Source: Cyclobacteriaceae bacterium (GTDB taxonomy: Bacteria; Bacteroidota; Bacteroidia; Cytophagales; Cyclobacteriaceae). From it: a stretch of 32,791 nt of DNA. The stretch lies in NCBI GenBank assembly GCA_013373335.1, contig JABXHZ010000376.1, forward strand, positions 1-32,791. The letters are read 5' to 3'. The notes under the pieces were generated by a model, which searched no databases, was not told the DNA's origin, and worked only from the letters and a program-made list of their open reading frames with translations. Below are positions 19,933 through 28,365 of the stretch, in pieces; positions within the stretch are counted from its first letter, which is position 1; each line of letters opens with the position of its first letter. The translations under genes were made by a program, and so were the position numbers.

Positions 19933-21195
19933 TTAGTAGTGACACTTTGCACACTCAAGACCACCAATGTCCTTCACTTTCAAGGCATCTTTGGAGTCAG
20001 TATGGAGTTGTACCAATTTGTCATAATACTCATTTCCACCAGCAGCAATTTCTGTCTGACGGTGACAATCAATACACCAACCCATGGTCAGGGATGAATA
20101 TTGATATACCACTTCCATCTCTTCGATAGGACCATGACAAGTCTGGCATTCGATACCACCGACTTTCACGTGCTGAGAGTGGTTGAAATAAGCTAGGTCA
20201 GGAAGGTTGTGAACACGAACCCATTCAATAGGTTGGTTATTATCAATGGCGTCATAGATCTTTTGAATCTCTGGAGATACACCTTCTTGACCTTGTACGT
20301 TTTGCACATGCATGTGACAGTTCATACAAATATTTGCAGAAGGGATATTAGCAGATTTACCGATATCCACACCAGTATGGCAATACTGACATTCGATCTC
20401 CAAGGTACCTGCATGAAGTGCGTGAGAATAGGCAATTGGCTGAGTAGGCGCATATCCTTGTTGAACACCTACTGAGTACAATCCGTCAATAGCAGTCTTA
20501 GCTACCAAAGCCACAACCAATGCAGTCACGATGATTACAAAAGCATCACTCTTTAGTACTTTTCCAAATTGAAATTTCTGGGAAATAAACTCTTTATCCT
20601 CCTCGTCTAAATCCTGCTTGTTGATGTACTTGGTAAGAATTGAAATAATCAATCCCAATACAATCAGGATTAACAAAAGAACGATTACCAAGACTACCAC
20701 GATGATGGTTAGGTATTCCGTTGGAATTCCTCCTCCGGCACCTTCACCGTCGGCTGCTCCTGCAGTAGCAGCAGCTGAAGCAGCTGGATCTACCTTGTCG
20801 CCATATTCGATATAAGACAAGAGATTGTCCAAATCAGCGTCAGACAAAAATTCATGAGAGGGCATCATCAAGTTGTTATACTCCGCATACAATGCGTTGG
20901 CATAATCATCACCTGAAGCGATAACAGCCTGAGAGTTTTTAATGAAACTCTTTGCCCAATCCGGAGATCTTCTGTCAGTAATTCCGCGAAGTGCAGGACC
21001 TACTGCTTTTTGATCTAGTTTATGACACTGTTTACAGTTTGCGTTGAAAACTGTCTTTCCCGCCGCAATGGCTTCCTCGCTGTCACTTACAGCCGGATCA
21101 GCAGCAAAAGCCTGCCCACCCAGGAACAAGAAAAACAGCAATGCCAGCGTGTGGAATTTCAATGGAACTCCTACTAACGAGCGTTTGGATAACAT
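19933..21195 (-). CDS. actA: Alternative complex III subunit ActA: N-terminal monoheme cytochrome c domain, two TM helices, C-terminal pentaheme domain
   Basis: 420 aa; signal peptide; six CXXCH motifs (CKQCH, CQYCH, CMNCH, CQTCH, CIDCH, CAKCH); Ala/Gly-rich linker after the first heme domain. Confidence 0.93.
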   Translation of the reverse strand: MLSKRSLVGVPLKFHTLALLFFLFLGGQAFAADPAVSDSEEAIAAGKTVFNANCKQCHKLDQKAVGPALRGITDRRSPDWAKSFIKNSQAVIASGDDYANALYAEYNNLMMPSHEFLSDADLDNLLSYIEYGDKVDPAASAAATAGAADGEGAGGGIPTEYLTIIVVVLVIVLLLILIVLGLIISILTKYINKQDLDEEDKEFISQKFQFGKVLKSDAFVIIVTALVVALVAKTAIDGLYSVGVQQGYAPTQPIAYSHALHAGTLEIECQYCHTGVDIGKSANIPSANICMNCHMHVQNVQGQEGVSPEIQKIYDAIDNNQPIEWVRVHNLPDLAYFNHSQHVKVGGIECQTCHGPIEEMEVVYQYSSLTMGWCIDCHRQTEIAAGGNEYYDKLVQLHTDSKDALKVKDIGGLECAKCHY

Positions 21196-21239
21196 ATTAT
21201 AGCTAATTAAATAGTTTATTCGGTCCTCTTTAACCCCTG

Positions 21240-21270
21240 CAAAGGTAGTATCAAGGGTTTATTTTTCAAA
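21240..21270 (-). promoter_or_regulatory. Bacteroidetes-type promoter of the act-cox operon
   Basis: Reverse strand: TTTG (21270-21267), 19-nt spacer, TACCTTTG (21247-21240); matches the -33 TTTG / -7 TAnnTTTG consensus, 45 bp upstream of actA. Confidence 0.8.
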
Positions 21271-21509
21271 TATGGAATTTTTTAAGAAGTAATAGAAAGT
21301 TGAATTCCATTTACAATTATAGTCAATTGATTTACAAGAGATTACAATTTAAAATCAACACCTTTATTTATTTAGAATTGTTATAAATAATAACCTCCCA
21401 ATGAAGAAAAAGTATGGGGATAAAATCCATGGATTTTTGCCATGATTCTTTCTTCACTCTTGCTGGTATTTTGGATTTTGAAACTTTGAAAAAAAATCAC
21501 GAGGTACCT

Positions 21510-21540
21510 TTTGCTCAAAATGGGATAATACCTACCTTTG
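21510..21540 (+). promoter_or_regulatory. Bacteroidetes-type promoter of tRNA-Cys
   Basis: TTTG (21510-21513), 19-nt spacer, TACCTTTG (21533-21540); about 65 bp upstream of the tRNA. Confidence 0.75.
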
Positions 21541-21605
21541 CCATCCGATTCAGGGTTTGAAGATTCTTTTCGATCGAATTGAAGAGAAGCTTCAGCATGA
21601 AACAG

Positions 21606-21679
21606 GGTCGCGTGGCCGAGTGGCTAGGCAGAGGTCTGCAAAACCTTGTACAGCGGTTCGAATCCGCTCGCGACCTCCA
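21606..21679 (+). tRNA. tRNA-Cys (GCA), CCA encoded
   Basis: Acceptor stem GGTCGCG/CGCGACC, anticodon loop CTGCAAA, T arm with GGTTCGAATCC, discriminator T followed by CCA. Confidence 0.96.
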
Positions 21680-21684
21680 ATATC

Positions 21685-21717
21685 AAAAGCATCCTAAACA
21701 ATGGGATGCTTTTTTTA
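21685..21717 (+). terminator. Rho-independent terminator after tRNA-Cys
   Basis: AAAGCATCC-taaacaat-GGGATGCTTTTTTT: G+C-containing stem followed by a T tract. Confidence 0.85.
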
Positions 21718-21758
21718 TTCCCCCCATTTTAAAAACATTTCGACTAAAAAAAGGAAAC

Positions 21759-21790
21759 AAAAAACGCCGACTTTTCAGCCGGCGTTTTTT
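21759..21790 (-). terminator. Terminator of rpsA (A/T tracts on both flanks, possibly bidirectional)
   Basis: AAAAACGCCG...CGGCGTTTTTT inverted repeat 20 bp beyond the rpsA stop. Confidence 0.82.
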
Positions 21791-21810
21791 ATATTATTGA
21801 AAAGGAATTA

Positions 21811-23565
21811 TTACTTCTTTCCTTCCATTTTCTCTTTCAATTCTGCCAATGCATCCAAGTCACCCAAGGTAGACTTTTCAACCGGCTCCTGAGTTACTTC
21901 TTTCTTCTTAGGAGCTTTTTTAGCGGCTGGCTTTACATCCTCCTTGAAGGTAGCAGTGTGAGACAAAACAATACGCTTGTCATCCTTAGAGAATTCCATC
22001 ACTTTGAAGTCCAAAGACTCACCAACCTCAACTTGAGATCCGTCTTCTTTCTCCAAGTTTTTGGAAGTAGCAAAGCCTTCCAATCCGTAAGGAAGCTCTA
22101 GTACAGCACCTTTATCATTTTTGGATACTACAGTACACTTATGAACAGAACCTACAGGGAATACAGTTTCAAAGGTATCCCATGGATTCTCTTCCAATTG
22201 CTTGTGACCCAAAGCCAATCTTCTGTTTTCAACATCAAGTTCCAAAACAGCTACTTCTAGCTCGTCTCCTACTTTCACGAATTCAGAAGGATGCTTGATC
22301 TTCTTAGTCCAAGAAAGGTCAGATACGTGAACCAATCCGTCGATTCCTTCTTCCAATTCCAAGAACAAGCCGAAGTTGGTCAAGTTACGTACCACACCTT
22401 TGTGCTTGGTGCCTACCGCATACTTGGTAGCCATATCTTCCTTAGTCCAAGGATCTTCAGTCAATTGCTTGATGCCCAAAGACATCTTTCTTTCTTCCTT
22501 GTCCAAAGTCAATACTACTGCCTCGATTTCGTCTCCTACTTTCACGAAGTCAGCAGGGTTTCTCAAGTGCTGAGACCAGCTCATTTCAGATACGTGAATC
22601 AAACCTTCAACACCAGGAGCCAATTCCAAGAATGCTCCATAGTCAGCCACGTTCACAATCTTACCTTTTACTCGAGATCCAACTTCCAAGTTAGCTGCTA
22701 GAGAATCCCAAGGATGAGCAGTCAATTGCTTCATGCCTAAAGAGATTCGTTTCTTATCATCATCGAAGTCAAGAACAACAACCTGAACTTTCTGATCAAG
22801 CTGCAATACTTCTTCTGGATGGTTGATACGTCCCCAAGAGATGTCTGTAATGTGAAGTAGACCATCTACACCACCCAAATCGATGAATACACCGAAGTTG
22901 GTCATGTTCTTGATCACACCTTCCAAAACCTGACCTTTCTCTAGGTTGTTGAGGATTTCTGCTTTTTGCTTCTCGAGATCTTTCTCGATCAAGACTTTGT
23001 GAGAAACTACTACGTTATCGTTAGCGTGGTTGATTTTAACCACTTTCACTTCCATTTTCTTACCTACATAGATATCAAAATCTCTGATAGGCTTCACGTC
23101 AATCTGAGAACCTGGCAAGAAGGCTTCTACACCGTAGATATCTACGATCAAACCACCTTTGGTTCTACGCTTTACAAGACCTTCGATCACGCTGTCATTT
23201 TCAAATGCGCTCTCGATGTCCTGCCAAGCCTTAACGATTTTGGCTTTCTTACGGGAAAGGATCAACTGACCCAAAGCATTCTCCTGCTCTTCGATGAATA
23301 CTTCCACTTCGTCACCAGGCTTGATGGATTCCAAATCACGGAATTCGTTCAAAGGAACCAAACCGTCAGATTTGAAGCCGATGTTGATGATCACGTCCTT
23401 GTCGTTCACACCTACTACGGTTCCTTTGATCACTTCTTTCTCAGTGATCTCATTCAATGTACCCTCGTACATCGCAGCCATTTGCTCACGCTGCTCTTTG
23501 GAGTACCCTTCTCCGAATCCTTTGGTTTCGAAGTTTTCCCAGTTAAAATCTGAATTGTTAGACAT
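21811..23565 (-). CDS. rpsA: 30S ribosomal protein S1
   Basis: Repeated S1 domains (GxVxNxxxFGxFLELxxGxxGLxHxSxxSW); Lys-rich tail. Start placed at ATG 23565 (MSNNSDFNWENF) rather than the ORF-track start 23631, since a promoter-like element lies upstream and the extra 22 aa look like leader sequence. Confidence 0.93.
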   Translation of the reverse strand: MSNNSDFNWENFETKGFGEGYSKEQREQMAAMYEGTLNEITEKEVIKGTVVGVNDKDVIINIGFKSDGLVPLNEFRDLESIKPGDEVEVFIEEQENALGQLILSRKKAKIVKAWQDIESAFENDSVIEGLVKRRTKGGLIVDIYGVEAFLPGSQIDVKPIRDFDIYVGKKMEVKVVKINHANDNVVVSHKVLIEKDLEKQKAEILNNLEKGQVLEGVIKNMTNFGVFIDLGGVDGLLHITDISWGRINHPEEVLQLDQKVQVVVLDFDDDKKRISLGMKQLTAHPWDSLAANLEVGSRVKGKIVNVADYGAFLELAPGVEGLIHVSEMSWSQHLRNPADFVKVGDEIEAVVLTLDKEERKMSLGIKQLTEDPWTKEDMATKYAVGTKHKGVVRNLTNFGLFLELEEGIDGLVHVSDLSWTKKIKHPSEFVKVGDELEVAVLELDVENRRLALGHKQLEENPWDTFETVFPVGSVHKCTVVSKNDKGAVLELPYGLEGFATSKNLEKEDGSQVEVGESLDFKVMEFSKDDKRIVLSHTATFKEDVKPAAKKAPKKKEVTQEPVEKSTLGDLDALAELKEKMEGKK

Positions 23566-23679
23566 AATAAATATTGACCCTGAAAATCCTACAGCAACCG
23601 GGTCTTGATGCTGTGGTTTTTTGTTTGACAATCAGCGCTTTAGAACCCTCTAAAACACCCCATTCACCCGAACGGACTG

Positions 23680-23711
23680 CAAAGGTACTGATTTTCTTTC
23701 ATTTGTGGAAA
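23680..23711 (-). promoter_or_regulatory. Candidate rpsA promoter
   Basis: Reverse strand TTTC, 20-nt spacer, TACCTTTG(CAG); the -7 element is identical to those of actA and tRNA-Cys. Confidence 0.6.
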
Positions 23712-23789
23712 GTATCTGAAAAAATGAATGGGTAAATTCATCCCTTGAAGTTGATGGACTTTGTTTTTCTACCGAATTCCACATAGAAT

Positions 23790-23823
23790 TGAAAAAAACA
23801 GGCCCCAAAACGCTTTGGGGCCT
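23790..23823 (-). terminator. Intrinsic terminator reading on the minus strand, in the rpsA/plsC divergent region
   Basis: Minus strand GGCCCCAAA-GCGT-TTTGGGGCC-TG-TTTTTTT; perfect 9-bp GC-rich stem. Confidence 0.75.
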
Positions 23824-23879
23824 ATGCAAGCAAAGAGTTAAAGGATTATTTTCGAACCCAAAAATAACGATTATTTCGG

Positions 23880-24614
23880 ATGATCAAGTTCTTTCAGGCA
23901 ATTTACACCATCTATTCTGCTCTGCTATTTATTTCGCTGATGCTATTACTTGGCCTGTTTATCGTTATCCCAGTAATGGTTACGGAAAAAGGAGATCGTT
24001 TATCTTTCTTTTTTATCCGAGCTTGGGCTGGAATTTGGTCTCTTTTAACGGGAATTCGATATGAAATTCAAGGCTTGGAATTTATCAACCCAAATCAACC
24101 CTACATCTTTATTTTCAATCATCGATCTTTTATTGACGCTCCAGTTATTCCCATCGCCATACCTCAAACGCTGAAAGCGCTTGGAAAAATGGAATTATCC
24201 AAAATCCCTGTTTTCGGATGGGTAGTAGGGAAATTTGCGATCTGGGTTGACCGTACCTCAACTGAATCCCGAAAGGAAAGCTTGGCAAAGCTGGTCACTA
24301 TATTATCGAAAGGGAAATCAGTGGTGGTGGCACCTGAAGGGACACGAAATGACACTGATGAGACGCTACTTCCATTTCATAAAGGTGCCTTTCGTCTTTC
24401 TATCGAAACTCGAATCCCCATCCTCCCAATGGCTGTATTAGGGGCTGATCAAATCATGAAAAGAGGTTCATTATTGCTAAAGCCAGGGAAAGTGCGAATT
24501 TATTTTTCACAAGCACTTCAACCCCCTGTTGCTTCTGACAGTGCTGTCTTGGATTTTACAGACCAATGCAGAAATCGCCTGGAGGCTATGGTTCTGGCTC
24601 ATGAGGAAGATTAA
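23880..24614 (+). CDS. plsC: 1-acyl-sn-glycerol-3-phosphate acyltransferase
   Basis: 244 aa; HX4D motif NHRSFIDAPV, VAPEGTRND motif, FHKGAFRLS. Confidence 0.92.
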   Translation: MIKFFQAIYTIYSALLFISLMLLLGLFIVIPVMVTEKGDRLSFFFIRAWAGIWSLLTGIRYEIQGLEFINPNQPYIFIFNHRSFIDAPVIPIAIPQTLKALGKMELSKIPVFGWVVGKFAIWVDRTSTESRKESLAKLVTILSKGKSVVVAPEGTRNDTDETLLPFHKGAFRLSIETRIPILPMAVLGADQIMKRGSLLLKPGKVRIYFSQALQPPVASDSAVLDFTDQCRNRLEAMVLAHEED

Positions 24615-25257
24615 TTTTATGATCTTCTTCCACTAAATAAGGTCCTGTCAAATCTTCAAATGCCGCATAAATGGCCAAATAGCTAACTGGTCCGGTTATC
24701 AAAAGGCCTACTCCCAAAAACAGTAAGCCAACCAGGTTGATCACAATTAGAAGTAATAAAAAAGCAAAAAATCGCCACCAAATTCGCGTAATAAGCTTCC
24801 TGCTGAACTCCATAGAGGTCCAAAACTCCGTCCCTGCGAAAATCACAAAAAGCATCGCAAAAGAATAGGCAACTCCCAGGTATATCCCTGGTATAATTAA
24901 GGCCAAAATCCCCAATACAGTCAGAATTCCAGTCACAAGCGTTACCACGACGACTGGAAACCAAAATTTAAAACCATCAAAGAAGTGGCTGAATTCTAGA
25001 ACTTCCTCTCTGCTAACCCGATTTCCAGCTAGATAAAATCCAGCTGTCAAAGCTGGAGAAATGAATATTGTCACCAAACTTGCGAAATCTTCCAAAAAAT
25101 AAGTCGCTCCAGCAGAAACGGCTATGATGATCAGGAAAAATGCGATAAAGAGGCCGGGATTTGTTTTATACATTTCCCAGCCTCTTTTAAGTGCATTGTC
25201 AATACTGAAATTAACAGGTTCATGAAGCATTTGCTCCATTTTTCGGGGATTGACCAT
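24586..25257 (-). CDS. Multi-pass membrane protein of unknown function
   Basis: 223 aa, hydrophobic helices, IPGIYLGVAYSFAMLFVI; overlaps the plsC 3' end by 29 bp tail-to-tail; 6 bp after the cystathionine beta-synthase-like gene. Confidence 0.75.
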   Translation of the reverse strand: MVNPRKMEQMLHEPVNFSIDNALKRGWEMYKTNPGLFIAFFLIIIAVSAGATYFLEDFASLVTIFISPALTAGFYLAGNRVSREEVLEFSHFFDGFKFWFPVVVVTLVTGILTVLGILALIIPGIYLGVAYSFAMLFVIFAGTEFWTSMEFSRKLITRIWWRFFAFLLLLIVINLVGLLFLGVGLLITGPVSYLAIYAAFEDLTGPYLVEEDHKINLPHEPEP

Positions 25258-25263
25258 ACTTTT

Positions 25264-26631
25264 TTAATTAGTGAATGCCTCTAGAATGTCATGCTTTGTA
25301 ATGATATGGATTTTCCCCAAATCATCTCTGACCAAGACTGCTTTTTCTTTTTCGATCATAGAGGAAAGCACATCAAGGGTGCTATCTCCTGCCACAAAAG
25401 TCATCGAGTCCTCCATTACATCAGAAATATGAGCATCTTTTAAAATTGGATTTTCGATTATTTTGGAAAGCAATTTGGTATCTGTAACACTACCGACAAC
25501 TTCCCCTGCATCCATTACCGGGATTTGGGATACGCTGGTCTTATTCATCAAGGAAATAGCCTCTCTGACAGCATCTGATTTTTTCACAGCAATAAGGCTA
25601 TAATCTGTAGGACGTTTGGCAATAATATCCTTGGCAGTTGCATAACTTTTATCTTCCAAAAATCCATGATTGCGCATCCAATCGTCATTGTAGACTTTTC
25701 CTAAATAGCGTGTTCCATGGTCTGGCAGGATAATCACCATGACATCCCCCTCTTTAAGGTTTTCTTTAGCCCATTCCAATGCTCCATGAACCGCTGAACC
25801 GCAGGACCAACCTACAAAAAGTCCCTCTTCCCGAGCCAATCTCCGCGTCATTACTGCGGCATCCTTATCGGTTACTTTAACAAAGTGGTCAATTACATCG
25901 AAGTTGACGTTTTTAGGCAGGATGTCCTCTCCTATACCTTCAGTCAGATAAGGGTAAACTTCCTTCTCATCAAAAATCCCAGTTTCCTTATACTTCTTGA
26001 ATACCGAACCATAGGTATCTATCCCAACAGTAACTATGTCTGGGTTTTGTTCCTTCAAATATCTGGCAGTTCCACACATGGATCCGCCCGTACCTACCCC
26101 AGCCGCGTAGTGCGTAATTCTCCCATCCGTGTCCCTCCAAATCTCCGGACCAGTGGTCTCGTAATGCGCTGCCGTATTGGAAAGGTTATCGTATTGATTG
26201 GGATAAAACGAGTTCGGGATTTCTGCATTAAGTTTTCTGGCTACAGAATAGTAAGACCTAGGGTCCTCAGGAGCTACATTCGTAGGGCAAACAATTACTT
26301 CCGCACCGACTGCTTTAAGAATATCTATTTTCTCTTTAGACTGCTTATCAGCCATGGTGAAAATACACTTGTAACCCTTTGCGACGGCAGCCAAGGCCAA
26401 ACCCATCCCAGTATTGCCGGAGGTTCCTTCGATAATAGTTCCTCCTGGTTTTAAAATCCCGGCTTTTTCAGCATCCTCTACCATTTTAATAGCCATTCGA
26501 TCTTTCATGGAGTTTCCCGGGTTGAAGTATTCAACCTTGACGAGTACTTCTCCTTTGATTCCTTTGGCTAATTTGTTGAGACGAATCATCGGAGTATTTC
26601 CGATGGTTTCTATGATAGAATTATAAATCAT
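25264..26631 (-). CDS. PLP-dependent cystathionine beta-synthase/cysteine synthase with C-terminal CBS domains
   Basis: 455 aa; NTPMIRLNKL, PGNSMKDRMA, EGTSGNTGMGLA, GVGTGGSMCG; two CBS domains at the C-terminus. Confidence 0.93.
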   Translation of the reverse strand: MIYNSIIETIGNTPMIRLNKLAKGIKGEVLVKVEYFNPGNSMKDRMAIKMVEDAEKAGILKPGGTIIEGTSGNTGMGLALAAVAKGYKCIFTMADKQSKEKIDILKAVGAEVIVCPTNVAPEDPRSYYSVARKLNAEIPNSFYPNQYDNLSNTAAHYETTGPEIWRDTDGRITHYAAGVGTGGSMCGTARYLKEQNPDIVTVGIDTYGSVFKKYKETGIFDEKEVYPYLTEGIGEDILPKNVNFDVIDHFVKVTDKDAAVMTRRLAREEGLFVGWSCGSAVHGALEWAKENLKEGDVMVIILPDHGTRYLGKVYNDDWMRNHGFLEDKSYATAKDIIAKRPTDYSLIAVKKSDAVREAISLMNKTSVSQIPVMDAGEVVGSVTDTKLLSKIIENPILKDAHISDVMEDSMTFVAGDSTLDVLSSMIEKEKAVLVRDDLGKIHIITKHDILEAFTN

Positions 26632-26724
26632 GGTAGTAGTTTTATTTGGGTCGGGGCAAAATTAAAACAATTTTTGGCCTCGGCCGAATGAAGGTCAAAA
26701 GATTACAAAGCTCGCTTAGATAAC

Positions 26725-28365
26725 TTAATTCTCATCTTTAAACTCCAAACGAGTCAATACATCCAAGGCAACATGAAGTAGAACAGCTGCCACAAAACTC
26801 ATCCCCAACGTCACTGTCAGTAACATCCAGACAAATTGCTTTGTAAATACAAATACTAGGATTCCAAAAACCAAAGCCGGAATAATCCCAAAAAGAAAAA
26901 TCCCGATCATCATAACAGGTTTTATGAGCTTTCGATCCCAACTATCTTCTAAGGAAATCTGTGGAATCAAATTAATGCATAATCCAATCAAGTAGGCCAC
27001 CAAAATACCGACAATAAATATGGGAATGATTAGCATATGAAGTCCGGCAATCAGGACTGAGGGCACGATCATGACCACAGCAAAAAGAGAGATCTGCACA
27101 AGATCAAGTTTTATGATATTCCAAAATTTTGCTGACCAAGTTGCAGGAACCAAAAAGAAATATGGCTTCTTGAGATCTCCCACGGAAGCTCTCCCAATTC
27201 CTGCTAAAAAATAAAATCCCAAAATTCCCAAAATGTAACCATTAAGTACCTTATGAGAAAACCAATCGAAATGGGACAAAATCGCAAATGCAATTCCCAA
27301 TGCCGCTAAAATCAAACTATATATTCCAAAAAGCGGATGAAAATCTTGGCGGCTAGCATGTACGTAATTCCGCCAGTAAAAAGCCTTAGCTCCCACTCCA
27401 AAATCCGGTAGTGCAAGCTGTTTTTTCGTGTTGAGACTGAGATTGGCCTCTGAGCTTCCTCGCTTTCCTTTCACCTTATCACGCTGCACCTCATTCGACT
27501 TGGTGGCCTCAAGTACATCCTCGTAGTAATATCCGGCAAATTGAATCACCAATCGAACAATCACATAATAGGTCAGCGCATAAAGCCCAAAGAATGCCAA
27601 AGACAAAATCAAATTCTGATGGAAAACGTATCCCATCATCCCTCTACTCCATCCGACAAATGGAAATAGATCAAACCATGGGGAAGCAATCCAGGAAAAC
27701 ATACCCTGCCAAAACTTTTCAGCCATTAGTCCCGGGATCAAAACCATAGTCCCCAAAATCACAGAAAGAACGGTGATTAAAGTCTTGATCTGCTCTAAAA
27801 TATCATACTTGGTATGAAGCGTATAAATCAAAAAACGTATGGGTGAGAGCAGAAAAAAGAACAAAGCAAAACCCAATATGGCGAAAACAATGTTCAACAA
27901 AGAAAAATCTATCGTTCCTGCCATCTGGCTTCCGCCGTAAATCAAAAAGATAATAGCCCCCCCAAGAGATGGTAAAATAGACCTCCCCATATAGTAGAGC
28001 AGAATATTTTCGGGTTTGACTGGTCCGGTAAATAGTAAATTGACGTCAGCCATAGAAAAAAAGCTGACATTTCGTTCTGTGGCTCTGAAAAGCTGATAAA
28101 GCAAAAACCCTAACGCAAGCAGTGTAATCCCTCCAACAATATTCTGAGTTGCAAAATCTATCTCAGGTAATCCATTAGCGTCCAGTTCCGGAAGAGTATT
28201 ATCCAACTTTTTAGCCCTATCCTTCATCCGCATGGTGTAGATAAAGAAAAAATAGCCGATCAGACCAGCATAAGGAAGTAATCTGGCAGGATTCCGAAGA
28301 ATCAATAAAATATTGTTTTTAAAAATTAAAAGATCCTTTCGGAGCAGTAGCTTGACCTCATTCAT
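26725..28365 (-). CDS. ABC exporter permease protein
   Basis: 546 aa multi-TM protein overlapping the upstream ABC ATPase gene by 8 bp. Confidence 0.82.
   Translation of the reverse strand: MNEVKLLLRKDLLIFKNNILLILRNPARLLPYAGLIGYFFFIYTMRMKDRAKKLDNTLPELDANGLPEIDFATQNIVGGITLLALGFLLYQLFRATERNVSFFSMADVNLLFTGPVKPENILLYYMGRSILPSLGGAIIFLIYGGSQMAGTIDFSLLNIVFAILGFALFFFLLSPIRFLIYTLHTKYDILEQIKTLITVLSVILGTMVLIPGLMAEKFWQGMFSWIASPWFDLFPFVGWSRGMMGYVFHQNLILSLAFFGLYALTYYVIVRLVIQFAGYYYEDVLEATKSNEVQRDKVKGKRGSSEANLSLNTKKQLALPDFGVGAKAFYWRNYVHASRQDFHPLFGIYSLILAALGIAFAILSHFDWFSHKVLNGYILGILGFYFLAGIGRASVGDLKKPYFFLVPATWSAKFWNIIKLDLVQISLFAVVMIVPSVLIAGLHMLIIPIFIVGILVAYLIGLCINLIPQISLEDSWDRKLIKPVMMIGIFLFGIIPALVFGILVFVFTKQFVWMLLTVTLGMSFVAAVLLHVALDVLTRLEFKDEN

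Noticed and set aside
21579-21800. 73-aa ORF MKRSFSMKQGRVAEWLGRGLQNLVQRFESARDLQ
   Set aside because: It is the translation of tRNA-Cys and its terminator, a common misannotation.
22291-23553. Plus-strand ORFs of 136 aa and 195 aa opposite rpsA
   Set aside because: Antisense shadows of the repeated S1-domain coding sequence; Phe/His/Ser-rich translations are typical of reverse-frame artefacts.
21811-23565. Repeated similar blocks along rpsA as a possible tandem repeat element
   Set aside because: Explained by the successive S1 domains of ribosomal protein S1.
25885-26454. 189-aa plus-strand ORF opposite the cystathionine beta-synthase-like gene
   Set aside because: Antisense to a well-supported PLP enzyme; no recognisable motif.
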